Shown here piece by piece: positions 18,317 to 26,664 of a stretch of 64,000 bases of DNA (position 1 is its first letter; every line of letters starts with the position of its first letter). Source of the stretch: Thermobispora bispora DSM 43833 (lineage in GTDB: Bacteria > Actinomycetota > Actinomycetes > Streptosporangiales > Streptosporangiaceae); contig NC_014165.1 of the NCBI RefSeq assembly GCF_000092645.1, positions 3,162,001-3,226,000 of the forward strand, read 5' to 3'. The position numbers and the translations under genes were made by a program. The notes under the pieces were generated by a model. The model did no database searches. It saw nothing but the letters and a program-made list of their open reading frames with translations, and was not told where the DNA came from.

Positions 18317-18541
18317 CTAGTGCGCACCACCCTTTTCCGCCGCGGCCGCCAGGAGCCGTTCCTGCGCGGCGAGCTCGGCGGCGAGCGTCTCGGGGTCGTC
18401 GGCGTCGAGCGTCATCGCGCACCCCATCCGGATGGCATCCAGGCCGATCGTCCCACGCCGCGTCGCCCACCAGCGGCCCAGGTCCGATCGCCAGATGATC
18501 CAGTCGGCGCGGAATCGGGCGATGTCGTCAGCTGCGGTCAT
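18317..18541 (-). CDS. small IWRS-motif protein, paralogue 1
   Basis: 74 residues, MTAADDIARFRADWIIWRSD..., with a tryptophan-rich N-terminal half (WIIWRSDLGRWWATRRGTIG) and a C-terminal part AMTLDADDPETLAAELAAQERLL. A paralogue sits at 51810-52025 and shares W.IWRSD.GRW.ATR, then MT..D.PE.L...L..QERL. It is divergent from an XRE regulator, the arrangement of actinobacterial WhiJ-type modules in which a small acidic partner accompanies an XRE protein; it is not DUF397 itself. ATG 18539-18541 with GGAGAG upstream. Function unknown. Confidence 0.7.
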   Translation of the reverse strand: MTAADDIARFRADWIIWRSDLGRWWATRRGTIGLDAIRMGCAMTLDADDPETLAAELAAQERLLAAAAEKGGAH

Positions 18542-18719
18542 GTGCCAGTCTCTCCATCGGCTCTGCACTCGGTGGGAGCTCGGTGGGTGCAAGCCAACCG
18601 CGTTCCCGGCGCGTTGAGTATCCGCCAGAGCACGGCCAATTACAACCAGTAGTCGTCCGATCACAGATTTGTGCATACTCTCGTCTGCAACCTGACCTCG
18701 ACCGCTAGGGGTGCGTCAC

Positions 18720-20078
18720 ATGCCGGTCAAGCGCCGCTACCCGCCGAACCGGCAGCTCGCCTGGGAGCGCCTGCAGCGCGGCTGGTCGTACGAGGAGCTC
18801 TGCGAGCGGATCCGGCGGTCCATGCGCGGCAGCGGTGAGACCGACACCGGGCTCACCGCGAACACCGTGTGGCGCTGGGAGACCGGCGAACGATGGCCCG
18901 ACCCGCGGTACCGGAAGCACCTCGTGACCATCTTCGGGAAGCCCGCGAGCGAGCTCGGGCTGCTCACCCCCGACGAGCTCGCGATGCGCCCCGTCGGCGA
19001 GGTGGTGCGAGAGATACGGAGGCTGCTGAACATGATCGCCGACCAGGTGGAAGGGATGGACCGCGCCACGTTCCTGCGCGGGCTCCTCGGCGTGGGCGTG
19101 CTCGGCCCCCTGATCGGCGACGGGTCCGGGCACCGCTCCCCCGAACCGCGGGGCAAGGTCGACCCGGACACCGCCGAGGCGTACGCCCGGGTGGTGGACC
19201 AGCAGGCGGCGCTCTACTGGACCGCACCGCCCGGCGAGATCTTCCAGGCCTCCGTCGCGCACACCCGGCTCGGCCTCGGGCTGCTCCGCACCGCACCGGC
19301 CGGGCCGGTACGGGAGACGCTGGCCCACGCCGCCGCCCGGTCGGCGCTGCTGTCGGGCCGGACCGCCTTCTTCGACCTCGACGATCCGGGAAGCGCCGCC
19401 CGGCTGTTCAAGATCGCGCTCGCGGCCACCAAGGAGTGCGGTGACCACCCGCTGGCCAGCGCGGTGCTCGCCCACGCCGCCTTCGTACCGGGGTTCGCCG
19501 GTGAGCACTCCTCCGCCTTCGGCCTGCTCGAGGCGGCCTTCGCCCACGCCTGGCACGGCGTCGGTCCGCTGACCAGGGCATGGCTCCACTGCGTCGCGTC
19601 GGAGATCGCCGCCCGGTGCGGCCGCCCCAAGGAGTGCATGCGCCACATCGACCGCGCCGACCGGGCCGTCGACGGGCGCGGGGAGGACCCGGGCTGGCTG
19701 GACTTCTTCGACACCGCCCGGCTCGACGGGTTCGCCGGGTACAGCGCGCTCATCGCCGGGCAGCACCAGGAGGCGGCCCGGCGCCTGCGGCGCGCCCTGG
19801 ACGGTCTCGGGCCCAACGGCGGCAAGCAGCGCTCGGTGCTCCTCGCCGATCTCGCCGCCGCGCACGCGCCCACCGACCCCGACCAGGCCGCCGCCCTCCT
19901 CGGCCGGGCGGTGGACGCGCTCGAGGAGCGCTGGTACGCGGTGGGGCGCGACCGGGTCAGCGGCGTGCTCCGCACCCTGCCCTCCGGCGCCGCCACGAAG
20001 GCGCTCGGGGAGCGGCTCGACGAGCTCGACCGGCGAGCCCCGCTCCCCGGCCTGGCGGCGGAAGCCCTGCCGGGCTGA
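18720..20078 (+). CDS. XRE-family transcriptional regulator with TPR-like C-terminus
   Basis: 452 residues. The N-terminal helix-turn-helix covers about residues 10-80 (ERLQRGWSYEELCERIR...TANTVWRWETGERWPDPRYRKHL), followed by a linker with an AT-hook-free hydrophobic segment (FLRGLLGVGVLGPLIGDG) and a long all-helical region with tetratricopeptide-like repeats (AHTRLGLGLLRTAP, AARLFKIALAATKECG, AARRLRRALDGLG). This is the architecture of large actinobacterial XRE regulators of differentiation and antibiotic production. ATG at 18720 has AGGGG upstream; GTG at 18711 is possible. A GCATACT box about 45 bases upstream looks like a -10. Confidence 0.88.
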   Translation: MPVKRRYPPNRQLAWERLQRGWSYEELCERIRRSMRGSGETDTGLTANTVWRWETGERWPDPRYRKHLVTIFGKPASELGLLTPDELAMRPVGEVVREIRRLLNMIADQVEGMDRATFLRGLLGVGVLGPLIGDGSGHRSPEPRGKVDPDTAEAYARVVDQQAALYWTAPPGEIFQASVAHTRLGLGLLRTAPAGPVRETLAHAAARSALLSGRTAFFDLDDPGSAARLFKIALAATKECGDHPLASAVLAHAAFVPGFAGEHSSAFGLLEAAFAHAWHGVGPLTRAWLHCVASEIAARCGRPKECMRHIDRADRAVDGRGEDPGWLDFFDTARLDGFAGYSALIAGQHQEAARRLRRALDGLGPNGGKQRSVLLADLAAAHAPTDPDQAAALLGRAVDALEERWYAVGRDRVSGVLRTLPSGAATKALGERLDELDRRAPLPGLAAEALPG

Positions 20079-20217
20079 CCGGGCAACCGTCCCTGAGCCT
20101 GGCCGCGGGCCGCCGTGGCGGCGCGGCAGGTCCGATGGCTCACCCCCGGCAAGCGCCCCAAGGCCGGACAGACCGGCGAATGCATACTGAAGTGATCGAG
20201 CGAGCAGGGGGTGGGAT

Positions 20218-20853
20218 GTGTACATTCCAGCGCACTTCGCGGCGGATGAGGCATCCGTTGAGCGGCTGCTGGCCGACCACGGCGCGGCCGACCTGGTGAC
20301 CGCCACACCGCGCGGGCTGATGGCGACCCCGCTGCCGTTCGTCTACGACCCCGGGGTGGGTGAGCGGGGGGCCCTGCTCGGGCACATGGCGCGCAACAAC
20401 GAGCACTGGCGGCTGCCCGCGCTCGGCGAGGCGTTGGTGATCGTGCGGGGCCCGGACGCGTACGTGAGCCCGTCGTGGTACGCGACCAAGGCCGAGCACG
20501 GCCGGGTGGTGCCCACGTGGAACTACGTCACCGCGCACGTCTACGGGGACCTCGTCATCCACGACGACGAGACCTGGGTGGCGGACGTGGTGCGCCGGCT
20601 GACCGACCACCACGAGGCGGGCCGCGCCAAGCCGTGGTCCGTGGACGACGCACCGCCCGGCTACATCGCCGGCCAGCTCCGGGCCGTCGTGGGGGTCGAG
20701 GTGGTGATCAAACGGGTGGAGGCGAAGTTCAAGCTCAGCCAGAACCGGCCGGCCCGCGACATCGCCGGGGTCATCGCCGGTCTCGAGGCCGATGGCCGGA
20801 CCGACGCCGCCGCGGCCGTCCGCGAGCACGCCCCGCAGGCCGCGCGGCGGTGA
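20218..20853 (+). CDS. PaiB-family FMN-binding protein
   Basis: 211 residues. The N-terminal MYIPAHFAADEASVERLLADH, PLPFVYDPG, LLGHMARNNEHWR, GPDAYVSPSWYATK and VVPTWNYVTAHVYG are the hallmark blocks of PaiB (split-barrel FMN-binding family related to pyridoxamine-phosphate oxidases). The C-terminal VEVVIKRVEAKFKLSQNRP is also typical. In Bacillus the pai genes repress sporulation and degradative enzymes; here the molecular role is uncertain. Starts at GTG with AGGGGG 7-8 bases upstream. A GCATACT box about 35 bases upstream matches the one before the XRE gene. Confidence 0.92.
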   Translation: MYIPAHFAADEASVERLLADHGAADLVTATPRGLMATPLPFVYDPGVGERGALLGHMARNNEHWRLPALGEALVIVRGPDAYVSPSWYATKAEHGRVVPTWNYVTAHVYGDLVIHDDETWVADVVRRLTDHHEAGRAKPWSVDDAPPGYIAGQLRAVVGVEVVIKRVEAKFKLSQNRPARDIAGVIAGLEADGRTDAAAAVREHAPQAARR

Positions 20854-21064
20854 ACCACGGATCACGTCGGCCACGGGTCACGTCGGCCGGCGGTGGCCGG
20901 CTCGCCCTCTTCAGCGGTGTTCCGGCGAGTCCACCGTGCGGGTCGCATGGCGGTGAGGCATCGGCGGCGCCCGGAGAGGATCGGCGGGCTCGCCCGCCGG
21001 CGCAGCGGCGCGTCCAGGAGTCCCTGAGACACGTTCGAGTTCGATCGATCGCATCGCCGAATCG

Positions 21065-21751
21065 ATGACGGAAATCATCCGCATTTTGGTCATATCGATC
21101 TTGTGCGCCGGGTTGGCCTCCTGCCAGATCAGCGAGGCGGAAAGGGAGGACTTCGAGAGAAGAGCCCTCAGCCATCTGAGCCAGAAGTATGATCAGAACT
21201 TCACCATCATCAAGAGCGAATGGGATCATGAATCCCGGCTATGGGAGGCATCGGTCCGCAGCCCAGAGCATCCGCACTTGAGAATCACGGTCAGCGAGTA
21301 CCGCGATAAGAGCCTGCGAGATGATTATCTGCCCCTGCTCTGGCTGGAGCAGGCGAAGCCGGTGCTGAATCCCCTGATTCAGGACACGTTCCCATCCGGC
21401 GACTACGCCATCACCTTCTCTTGGATCCCGACAGACGCCTTCGCCGCGGCCGGGCCCGCGTGGAAGAGGAATCAGTATCCGACCTACCATGAGCCGGCCA
21501 AGAAGGGCCAGATCAGACTCAGCCTGGCCATTTTCATCCATCGACTCGTCGAGAAAAAGGACCTGGCACAAAAGGCGTTCACCTTGAGACAGAAGCTGAT
21601 GGCGGCCGGGATCATGAAGACCGCCCTTTATCTCAGTTACGGCGGGGAGATCACGGAAAACCGGGGTGACTTCTTTCAGAGGCGATCGCTGGACCTGCCC
21701 TTGGAGAAGATGGACTCCGTGGAGTCCATCATCCAGGCCATGCGAGAATGA
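21065..21751 (+). CDS. putative lipoprotein of foreign-looking composition
   Basis: 228 residues. It begins MTEIIRILVISILCAGLASC, a short signal peptide ending in a lipobox (Cys20), followed by a charged region, and SYGGEITENRGDFFQRRS near the end. No known domain was recognised. Codons such as ATT, TTG, AAG, GAA and TAT are common, and the GC content is clearly below the neighbours, suggesting recent acquisition. There is no good ribosome binding site before the ATG, but a well-formed terminator directly follows the stop, which supports a real transcription unit. Confidence 0.7.
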   Translation: MTEIIRILVISILCAGLASCQISEAEREDFERRALSHLSQKYDQNFTIIKSEWDHESRLWEASVRSPEHPHLRITVSEYRDKSLRDDYLPLLWLEQAKPVLNPLIQDTFPSGDYAITFSWIPTDAFAAAGPAWKRNQYPTYHEPAKKGQIRLSLAIFIHRLVEKKDLAQKAFTLRQKLMAAGIMKTALYLSYGGEITENRGDFFQRRSLDLPLEKMDSVESIIQAMRE

Positions 21752-21781
21752 GCCCACGAGCTCAACGGCTCGCGGGCTTTT
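21751..21781 (+). terminator. intrinsic terminator after the lipoprotein gene
   Basis: AGCCCACGAG and CTCGCGGGCT pair with a single mismatch around an eight-base loop and are followed by TTTT. It starts at the stop codon of the lipoprotein gene. It is one of the few classical U-tail terminators here, again unlike the surrounding DNA. Confidence 0.75.
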
Positions 21782-22396
21782 CGCCTGGCCATCGCCGAGC
21801 TCTTGATCGTTGAGCGAAGTGGGCCGATCCGGGCAGGTCTCCCATGGGTGAACAGGCCGGCCTGCTGTCCGGTGAGCGTGAACATCCCGGCGCGAGGAGA
21901 CCGTTCCGCTGAGGCGACCGCCGCAGAGATCGCGCCCGGGAGCATTGCCGCCGCAGGAGAGCCCGCCGGTACGGGCAAGGCCTCGCCGGCGGGTGCGCGC
22001 TCTCCGGTCCCGATGAGCGTCGGAACATCGGTATCCCCTCCCCGAGGCGGCCGACCGGCAACGGGCCGACGAGACCACGCCGGACCTCCGGCCGGGCATC
22101 CCCGGCTGAGCACGTTGCGCTGATCGCGAACCGGGCCGAACCCCTGAGGGGACGCTTCCGTACGAAGACCCGACGAGGGCGATCAGCCAACCGACCCCGA
22201 GGACGTCGACCAGAACGCGCCACCATGCGCCGCGCTGACCGGTGCGGTTCATGCCGGCCTCTGACGCTTTCTCGGGGTGGGGCTAGGGGGACGTGCTCCG
22301 GCGGGGCGGCGTCCCGGGGAGACTGCCAGCGGACTCCGGGACGCCGCCCGTCTCGCAGGCTTCCGCCCGTGCCCGGCGCACGGGCGGAACCGCTCG
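21782..22396. other. intergenic region, no convincing gene
   Basis: About 615 bases between the lipoprotein terminator and the first six-cysteine gene. A minus-strand frame starting at 22252 encodes one membrane-like helix (WWRVLVDVLGVGWLIALVG) but then becomes arginine-rich noise and runs over the lipoprotein gene, so at best it is a gene relic. Confidence 0.4.
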
Positions 22397-22903
22397 TCAG
22401 GTCAGGACACCGCCCACGCAGAACGTGGACGTGGTGTGGGTGAGGCCGTAGTGCTTGCCCCAGTAGATCCGGCCGGTCGCCATGATGCAGCCCCGGGGGA
22501 CGTGAAGGCGCACGGTGCTGGTGCGGCCCGTGTACCACCCGGCCCGGTAGTCGGACTGGAGCTGCCCGATGCACTGCCCGTGCCGCTTGCTGGGCGACGA
22601 GCAGATCTTCACCCTGATCAACATGTGCTTGCGGGTCCCCCAGGTCGCGTAGGTGGAGTTGAGGAAGGCGCAGACCGTCCTCGTCCGCGCGTCGTAGAAG
22701 ACGTGGATGTACGCGGCCTTGAGCATCTCCCGGGTGTAGAGCGCGTGCCGCATGACCCGGACGCCCGGGCAGGTCGGCAGGGCCGAGGCGGCGCTGACCG
22801 AGGCCGGGGCGGCCGACGCCGGCTCGGCCGTGGCCACGACCGTGGCCGCCGACATTCCGGCGAGCAACACCGCGGCGGCGGGAACGGCGACCAGAGAACG
22901 CAT
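22397..22903 (-). CDS. secreted six-cysteine protein, paralogue 1
   Basis: 168 residues: Sec signal peptide (MRSLVAVPAAAVLLAGMSAA...ASA|AP) and a mature domain of about 130 residues with six cysteines (LPTCPG, VCAFLNST, KICSS, QCIG, RGCIM, FCVGG). The core KAAYIHVFYDARTRTVCAF...TWGTRKHM, GWYTGR and WGK is shared with two tandem paralogues. The layout weakly recalls spore-associated protein A of streptomycetes (a secreted beta protein with a Y...TG..C strand and a C-terminal GxxC strand); that is a suggestion only. ATG at 22903 follows AGGAGG. Probably three disulfides; function unknown. Confidence 0.8.
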   Translation of the reverse strand: MRSLVAVPAAAVLLAGMSAATVVATAEPASAAPASVSAASALPTCPGVRVMRHALYTREMLKAAYIHVFYDARTRTVCAFLNSTYATWGTRKHMLIRVKICSSPSKRHGQCIGQLQSDYRAGWYTGRTSTVRLHVPRGCIMATGRIYWGKHYGLTHTTSTFCVGGVLT

Positions 22904-23953
22904 GGCATACCTCCTTGCGCCATCGCAGGAATGGATCGGATTTCGCCGCCACGTTAACCGCGTGTTCCAGCGGAAAACCAGAAAGAGCGCGGAGAATGCA
23001 ACAACCCGAAAATTGCCTGCAATAACCGCAATATTGCATCGCCGGGAATCGGGTCTCACCGCATCGTCGCGCGGGTGCCCGGGCGGGCCGCCGCGGGGAG
23101 CGCGGGAGCCTGCACGGCGCCGGAAGCGCGCCCTCCGGCTCGCCCGAGCCGGCCCACCCATGGCCGTCACACCTTCAGTACCAGGGAGAACGATCCGAGG
23201 CCTCGCCGGAACGCCCGCGCCATCCCCCACCGGTCCCCGTTGGCCGCCGACGGCCGGCCGAGGCGATCCGCCCGGTGACAAAGGCGGTGCGGGGAAACCT
23301 GCGATATACGCCGGAGCCCGGGGGCGCGGATTATCGCCGTGCGGCGGTGCGGAGCGGATAGGCGGTCTCCGGCACCGGAGAACCGGCGGGTTGAGAAATG
23401 GACGTCAGCGAAATAGGCGTCGGTGATCGGAATCGCGCGACCACCCGGATGCACGATTCAGACACGAAAGCCCGGCGGGCATGAGAAAGGCCCGGCCCGC
23501 GCCCGGCCGGTGACCGGGCCGCATGCGGGACCGGGCTGTTCGGTTCACTCCGGGTGTGACCGGCAAGCGGACGGCGGCCGGCGCGGTGGTTCCGTGACCC
23601 TCCGGGTGAGGATCCTTCGGCCGCCCCTGCCCCCGCCGTCGTCGTCACGGCCGCTACCGGCGTCCGTCCTCACACGGCGTTCCAGGCGGGTACGGCCGCG
23701 ACCGGCATGCCGTACCGCTCGAACAGAGAACACGCGCCCGGCGACCGGCGCACGGCCGCTGGGCGCGCCGGCACGAACACTCGACTCCTGTCACGCCGAG
23801 CTCTGTTCGAGCTCTGTTCAAGCCGGGCCGATCAACGAGCGGTCGCGGTATCCCGAGGCGCGTTCCGGCAGGGCGTGCCGGGCGCCGCCGCGCGGGCGAG
23901 CGCCCGGAGATGCCGGTCACCGGCCCTCGTTCAGCTGGCCGGGCCGCGCCGGT
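22904..23953. other. 1-kb spacer in six-cysteine cluster
   Basis: No convincing gene between paralogues 1 and 2. The first 140 bases (to about 23045) are AT-rich and carry TTGCA/TGCAA motifs and probably the promoter of paralogue 1. Further on the DNA is GC-rich, with an 11-base tandem repeat GAGCTCTGTTC at 23798-23819. Frames in this stretch are arginine/proline-rich shadows. Confidence 0.45.
22998..23023 (-). promoter_or_regulatory. TTGCA-rich upstream element of paralogue 1
   Basis: Read on the minus strand the region contains TTGCAGG, then CGGGTTGTTGCA. It aligns loosely with the better conserved 22-base elements upstream of paralogues 2 and 3. It lies about 95 bases before the ATG. Confidence 0.3.
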
Positions 23954-24457
23954 TCACACCCATCCCCCGGAGCTGCGCACGCAGAACGCCTTGGTCGTGC
24001 TCTCGCCGCGCTGCCCACCCCAGGAGACGGTGCCGACCGCCTTGACGCAGCCCTTGGAGAGGTTGACGGTCAACGTGCCGCTCCGGCCGCTGTACCAGCC
24101 GCTCCGGGACGGGGTGGCGAGCGACGTGAGGCAGTACCCGTTCACCAGGCCCACGCAGTGCCACAGCCGGAGCGACATGTGCTTCCGGATGCCCCACGTG
24201 GCGTAGGTCGAGTTGACGAACGCGCAGGCCCGGCCCGTCCGCTTGTCGTAGAAGACGTGGATGTACGCGGCCTTGACCTTGCGGTTGGTGTAGATCGGCT
24301 GGCGCATCACCCGCACGCCCGGGCAGCTCGGCAGGGCCGAGGCGGCGCTGGCCGAGGCCGGGGCGGCCGACGCCGGCTTCGCGGTGGCGACGACCGTGGC
24401 CGCCGACGTTCCGGCGAGCAACACCGCGGCGGCGGGAACGGCGAGGAGAGAACGCAT
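23954..24457 (-). CDS. secreted six-cysteine protein, paralogue 2
   Basis: 167 residues with nearly the same signal peptide and leader as paralogue 1 (identical AAGGAGGTATGCC before the ATG). The mature domain keeps all six cysteines: LPSCPG, ACAFVNST, WHCVG, YCLTS, KGCVK, FCVRS. Shared core: VKAAYIHVFYDKRTGRACAF, ATWGIRKHM, SGWYSGRSGTLTVNLSKGC, GTVSWGG. It is likely exported through Sec and folded with three disulfides. It has its own AT-rich upstream region, so the paralogues appear to be separate transcription units rather than an operon. Confidence 0.8.
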   Translation of the reverse strand: MRSLLAVPAAAVLLAGTSAATVVATAKPASAAPASASAASALPSCPGVRVMRQPIYTNRKVKAAYIHVFYDKRTGRACAFVNSTYATWGIRKHMSLRLWHCVGLVNGYCLTSLATPSRSGWYSGRSGTLTVNLSKGCVKAVGTVSWGGQRGESTTKAFCVRSSGGWV

Positions 24458-24785
24458 GGCATACCTCCTTGCGTCGCGGAAGGGGATTGCGGAGATCGAC
24501 TTTCCGCCGCAACGGTAACCACGGGTGCGCAACGCATGACAGAGGGCAACAATCGCGCAACTTTGCGGCTTTGTTGCACCCGCGGCTACCTGCGTTATTG
24601 CGAGCGGCTCCGGTTCACCGCCGGTTGCTCGAGCCCGTCTTCCCCGGGGTGGCCGGGCTCCGGATGCGGGCTGCTCCCGGTGTGGGTTCCGGGTGCCACC
24701 CCGCGGGTGCGCACCCGGAACGCCGTCCATATCACCGACGGTCGGCTCCGCGCTTAGCGCGCGCCGGGCAGTGCGATTGGTTCAC
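24458..24785. other. intergenic region upstream of paralogue 2
   Basis: About 330 bases between paralogues 2 and 3. The part next to paralogue 2 (24458-24600) is AT-rich and contains repeated TTGC motifs and the 22-base element listed separately. The remainder is GC-rich without a gene. Confidence 0.4.
24574..24595 (-). promoter_or_regulatory. shared 22-base upstream element (paralogue 2)
   Basis: On the minus strand this reads ACGCAGG, AG, a variable six bases, then GGTGCAA. The same pattern at the same length precedes paralogue 3 at 25415-25436. It lies about 115 bases from the ATG, a reasonable place for a common regulator or sigma factor; not a recognised motif. Confidence 0.4.
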
Positions 24786-25310
24786 TCACCCGAAAACCCA
24801 CCGAGCCGCACCCCCAACCCCGAAGAACTTGGACGGGGTGACGCTCACGCCGGAGTGCTGGCCCCAGGAGACGCCGCCCTCGGCCTTGAGGTAGCCGCTG
24901 CTGGCGAGGCGGAAGTGCACGGTCTGGCTACGACCGCTGTACCAGCCGCTCCGGCTGCCCCACTGACGCTGTCCAGGGCAATGCGCGTACCAAGAGCTGG
25001 GGGCACTGCAGTACCTCAAGGTGATCACCATGTGCTTCCGGGTTCCCCAGGTGGCGTTGGTGGAGTTGATGAACGCACAGGCGATCCTCGTCCGCTTGTC
25101 GTAGAAGACGTGGATGTACGCGGCCTTGAGCCCGCGGGTGGTGTAAACGGGGTGGTGCATGATCCGGGTGCCCCGGCAGGTCGGCAGGGCCGAGGCGGCG
25201 CTGACCGAGGCCGGGGCGGCCGACGCCGGCCTCGCGGTGGCCACGACCGTGACCGCCGACGTCCCCGCGAGCAATACCGCGGCGGCCAGACCGGAGATCA
25301 GCTGACGCAT
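24786..25310 (-). CDS. secreted six-cysteine-family protein, paralogue 3 (two cysteines lost)
   Basis: 174 residues, signal peptide MRQLISGLAAAVLLAGTSAV...ASA|AP, mature core LKAAYIHVFYDKRTRIACAF, ATWGTRKHM, SRSGWYSGRS. It keeps the first four cysteines (LPTCRG, ACAF, YCSAP, HCPG) but has SSGYLKA where the others have GC and KFFGVGG where they have FCV, so the last two cysteines are both gone. This suggests those two normally bond with each other. RBS AAAGGAG upstream of ATG 25310. Oldest or most diverged member of the cluster. Confidence 0.8.
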   Translation of the reverse strand: MRQLISGLAAAVLLAGTSAVTVVATARPASAAPASVSAASALPTCRGTRIMHHPVYTTRGLKAAYIHVFYDKRTRIACAFINSTNATWGTRKHMVITLRYCSAPSSWYAHCPGQRQWGSRSGWYSGRSQTVHFRLASSGYLKAEGGVSWGQHSGVSVTPSKFFGVGGAARWVFG

Positions 25311-25414
25311 GGACTGCTCCTTTCCAACTGTGCCGGGAATCGGCTGACCGGCTTTCCGGCCGCAAATCTAGCCATGCGCGGTAATGCGCGATAGAGATTC
25401 GGGACTGTGCAATT

Positions 25415-25436
25415 TTGCACCTGAATCTGCCTGCGT
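25415..25436 (-). promoter_or_regulatory. shared 22-base upstream element (paralogue 3)
   Basis: Minus-strand ACGCAGG, AG, six variable bases, GGTGCAA, matching the element of paralogue 2. It overlaps the near-palindrome TGCAAAATTGCA (10 of 12 symmetric). About 105 bases upstream of the ATG. Confidence 0.4.
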
Positions 25437-25816
25437 TTCCCCGGCCCGGTGACAAATTGCACTGACAAACGGAAGGGCGCTGCGACCTGCGGGGATCCGC
25501 TCGACCGGCTCACCCGGGCGCGGGACGAGACCCCTACCGGCGACCGCACCGCGGTACGGTCACGGGGCATCGGCCGAGCACGCTTGCGGCCTGCGGTACG
25601 AGACGATGGCCGCGACCGCCATAAAGGGACTTCCAAGCACGAGAAGCCCGCCGAAGGTAATGGACGAAAAACAAGGAGTCGCTATCACGCCGGGCCCCGC
25701 GAATATGGAATCGCCGTCATCGGCGAAGAGATCTCACTCCACCGGCCGCGGTGCGCACCGGCCCGCCACCGCCCAGGTGAGCGCTCCCCAGGCGGCTCGG
25801 CGGCGAGGATCGGGGC
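25437..25816. other. intergenic region, possible tiny membrane ORF
   Basis: About 380 bases between paralogue 3 and the HAD gene, with an AT-richer patch near 25620-25740. A minus-strand GTG frame (25688 to 25560, 42 codons) would encode one hydrophobic helix (FGGLLVLGSPFMAVAAIVSY) ending in a short polar tail. There is no clear ribosome binding site and the codons are unlike the genome, so it is noted rather than called. Confidence 0.3.
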
Positions 25817-26491
25817 TCAGCGCCGCGCGCCGGCCTCGTACTCGGAGTTGTGCTTGCGCACGAGCCCGGGCAGCTCGCTGAGCGCATCGATGCGGAACAG
25901 GCAGCGCTCGGCCACCCCCGCCGGATCGAGGATGTGGGCCCACGGGCCCCGCCGTACCAGAGCGGTCCGCAACCCCACCTCCAGGGCGGGCCGGATGTCG
26001 TTGTCGATCCGGTCCCCGACGTACAGCACGGCCTGCGGCGGGCACCCGGCCTCGGCGACGACGCGCTCGAAGAAGCGCCGGTCCGGCTTCTCCACCCCCC
26101 AGCCGTCGGACGTGCCGATGACGTCCACGGGCAGGTCGAGCGAGCGCAGGATCCGCTCGGCCCGGGCCGTCTGGTTGCCGGCCACGCCGACCCGCAGCCC
26201 CATGGCCTTCAGCTCGGCCAGGCAGGGCCGGGCGTCGGGGTAGAGGTTCTCCTCGCCGAACGTCTCCGGCTGCCCGGCGCGGGCGCGGCGTTCCCGCTCC
26301 TCGGTGAGGTCGAACCCGGGCCGGAAGTGCTGGAACACCTCCCGGTAGTCACCGCCGCGCGCGAGCACCGCGCCGAAGACCGCGGAGAAGGTGTGCCGGG
26401 GGACGCCGAGCCAGTCGGCCCAGGTGCCGTACTCGTGGGTCTCGTCGACCAAAGTCTCGCCTACGTCGAAGAAGACCGCCTCGATCCGCAT
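25817..26491 (-). CDS. HAD-superfamily hydrolase
   Basis: 224 residues with the four HAD motifs: I FFDVGETL (nucleophile Asp9), II VAGNQTAR (threonine position), III KPDRRFF lysine, IV YVGDRIDNDI. The usual second aspartate of DxDxT is glycine here (DVGET), a known variant that often goes with altered or reduced phosphatase chemistry, so the reaction is uncertain. There is a helical cap between motifs I and II. Two in-frame starts lie three codons apart (26491 and 26500); the inner one has AGGA at normal distance. Stands alone. Confidence 0.88.
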   Translation of the reverse strand: MRIEAVFFDVGETLVDETHEYGTWADWLGVPRHTFSAVFGAVLARGGDYREVFQHFRPGFDLTEERERRARAGQPETFGEENLYPDARPCLAELKAMGLRVGVAGNQTARAERILRSLDLPVDVIGTSDGWGVEKPDRRFFERVVAEAGCPPQAVLYVGDRIDNDIRPALEVGLRTALVRRGPWAHILDPAGVAERCLFRIDALSELPGLVRKHNSEYEAGARR

Positions 26492-26664
26492 CCCGCCCAT
26501 CCTGTTCGGTCAATGGGTTCCCACTGGCACCCTACGTACCTTGGACGGGCGAACGCGGAGATTCGATCACACTGCCCGGTCGTCCCCAGGCCGCCCGCCG
26601 TCCGCGCGGCCCGTGCCGTACGGCGCGCCGGGCCGTACGGCACGAGACCGGGCCGTGGCACGGG

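Noticed and set aside
21239-22252. minus-strand frame beginning with one membrane-like helix
   Set aside because: Only the first 35 codons look protein-like; the remainder is low-complexity and runs antisense across the lipoprotein gene.
25560-25688. 42-codon minus-strand frame with a hydrophobic helix
   Set aside because: No ribosome binding site and unusual codons; could be chance in an AT-rich promoter stretch. Worth a look only if translation data exist.
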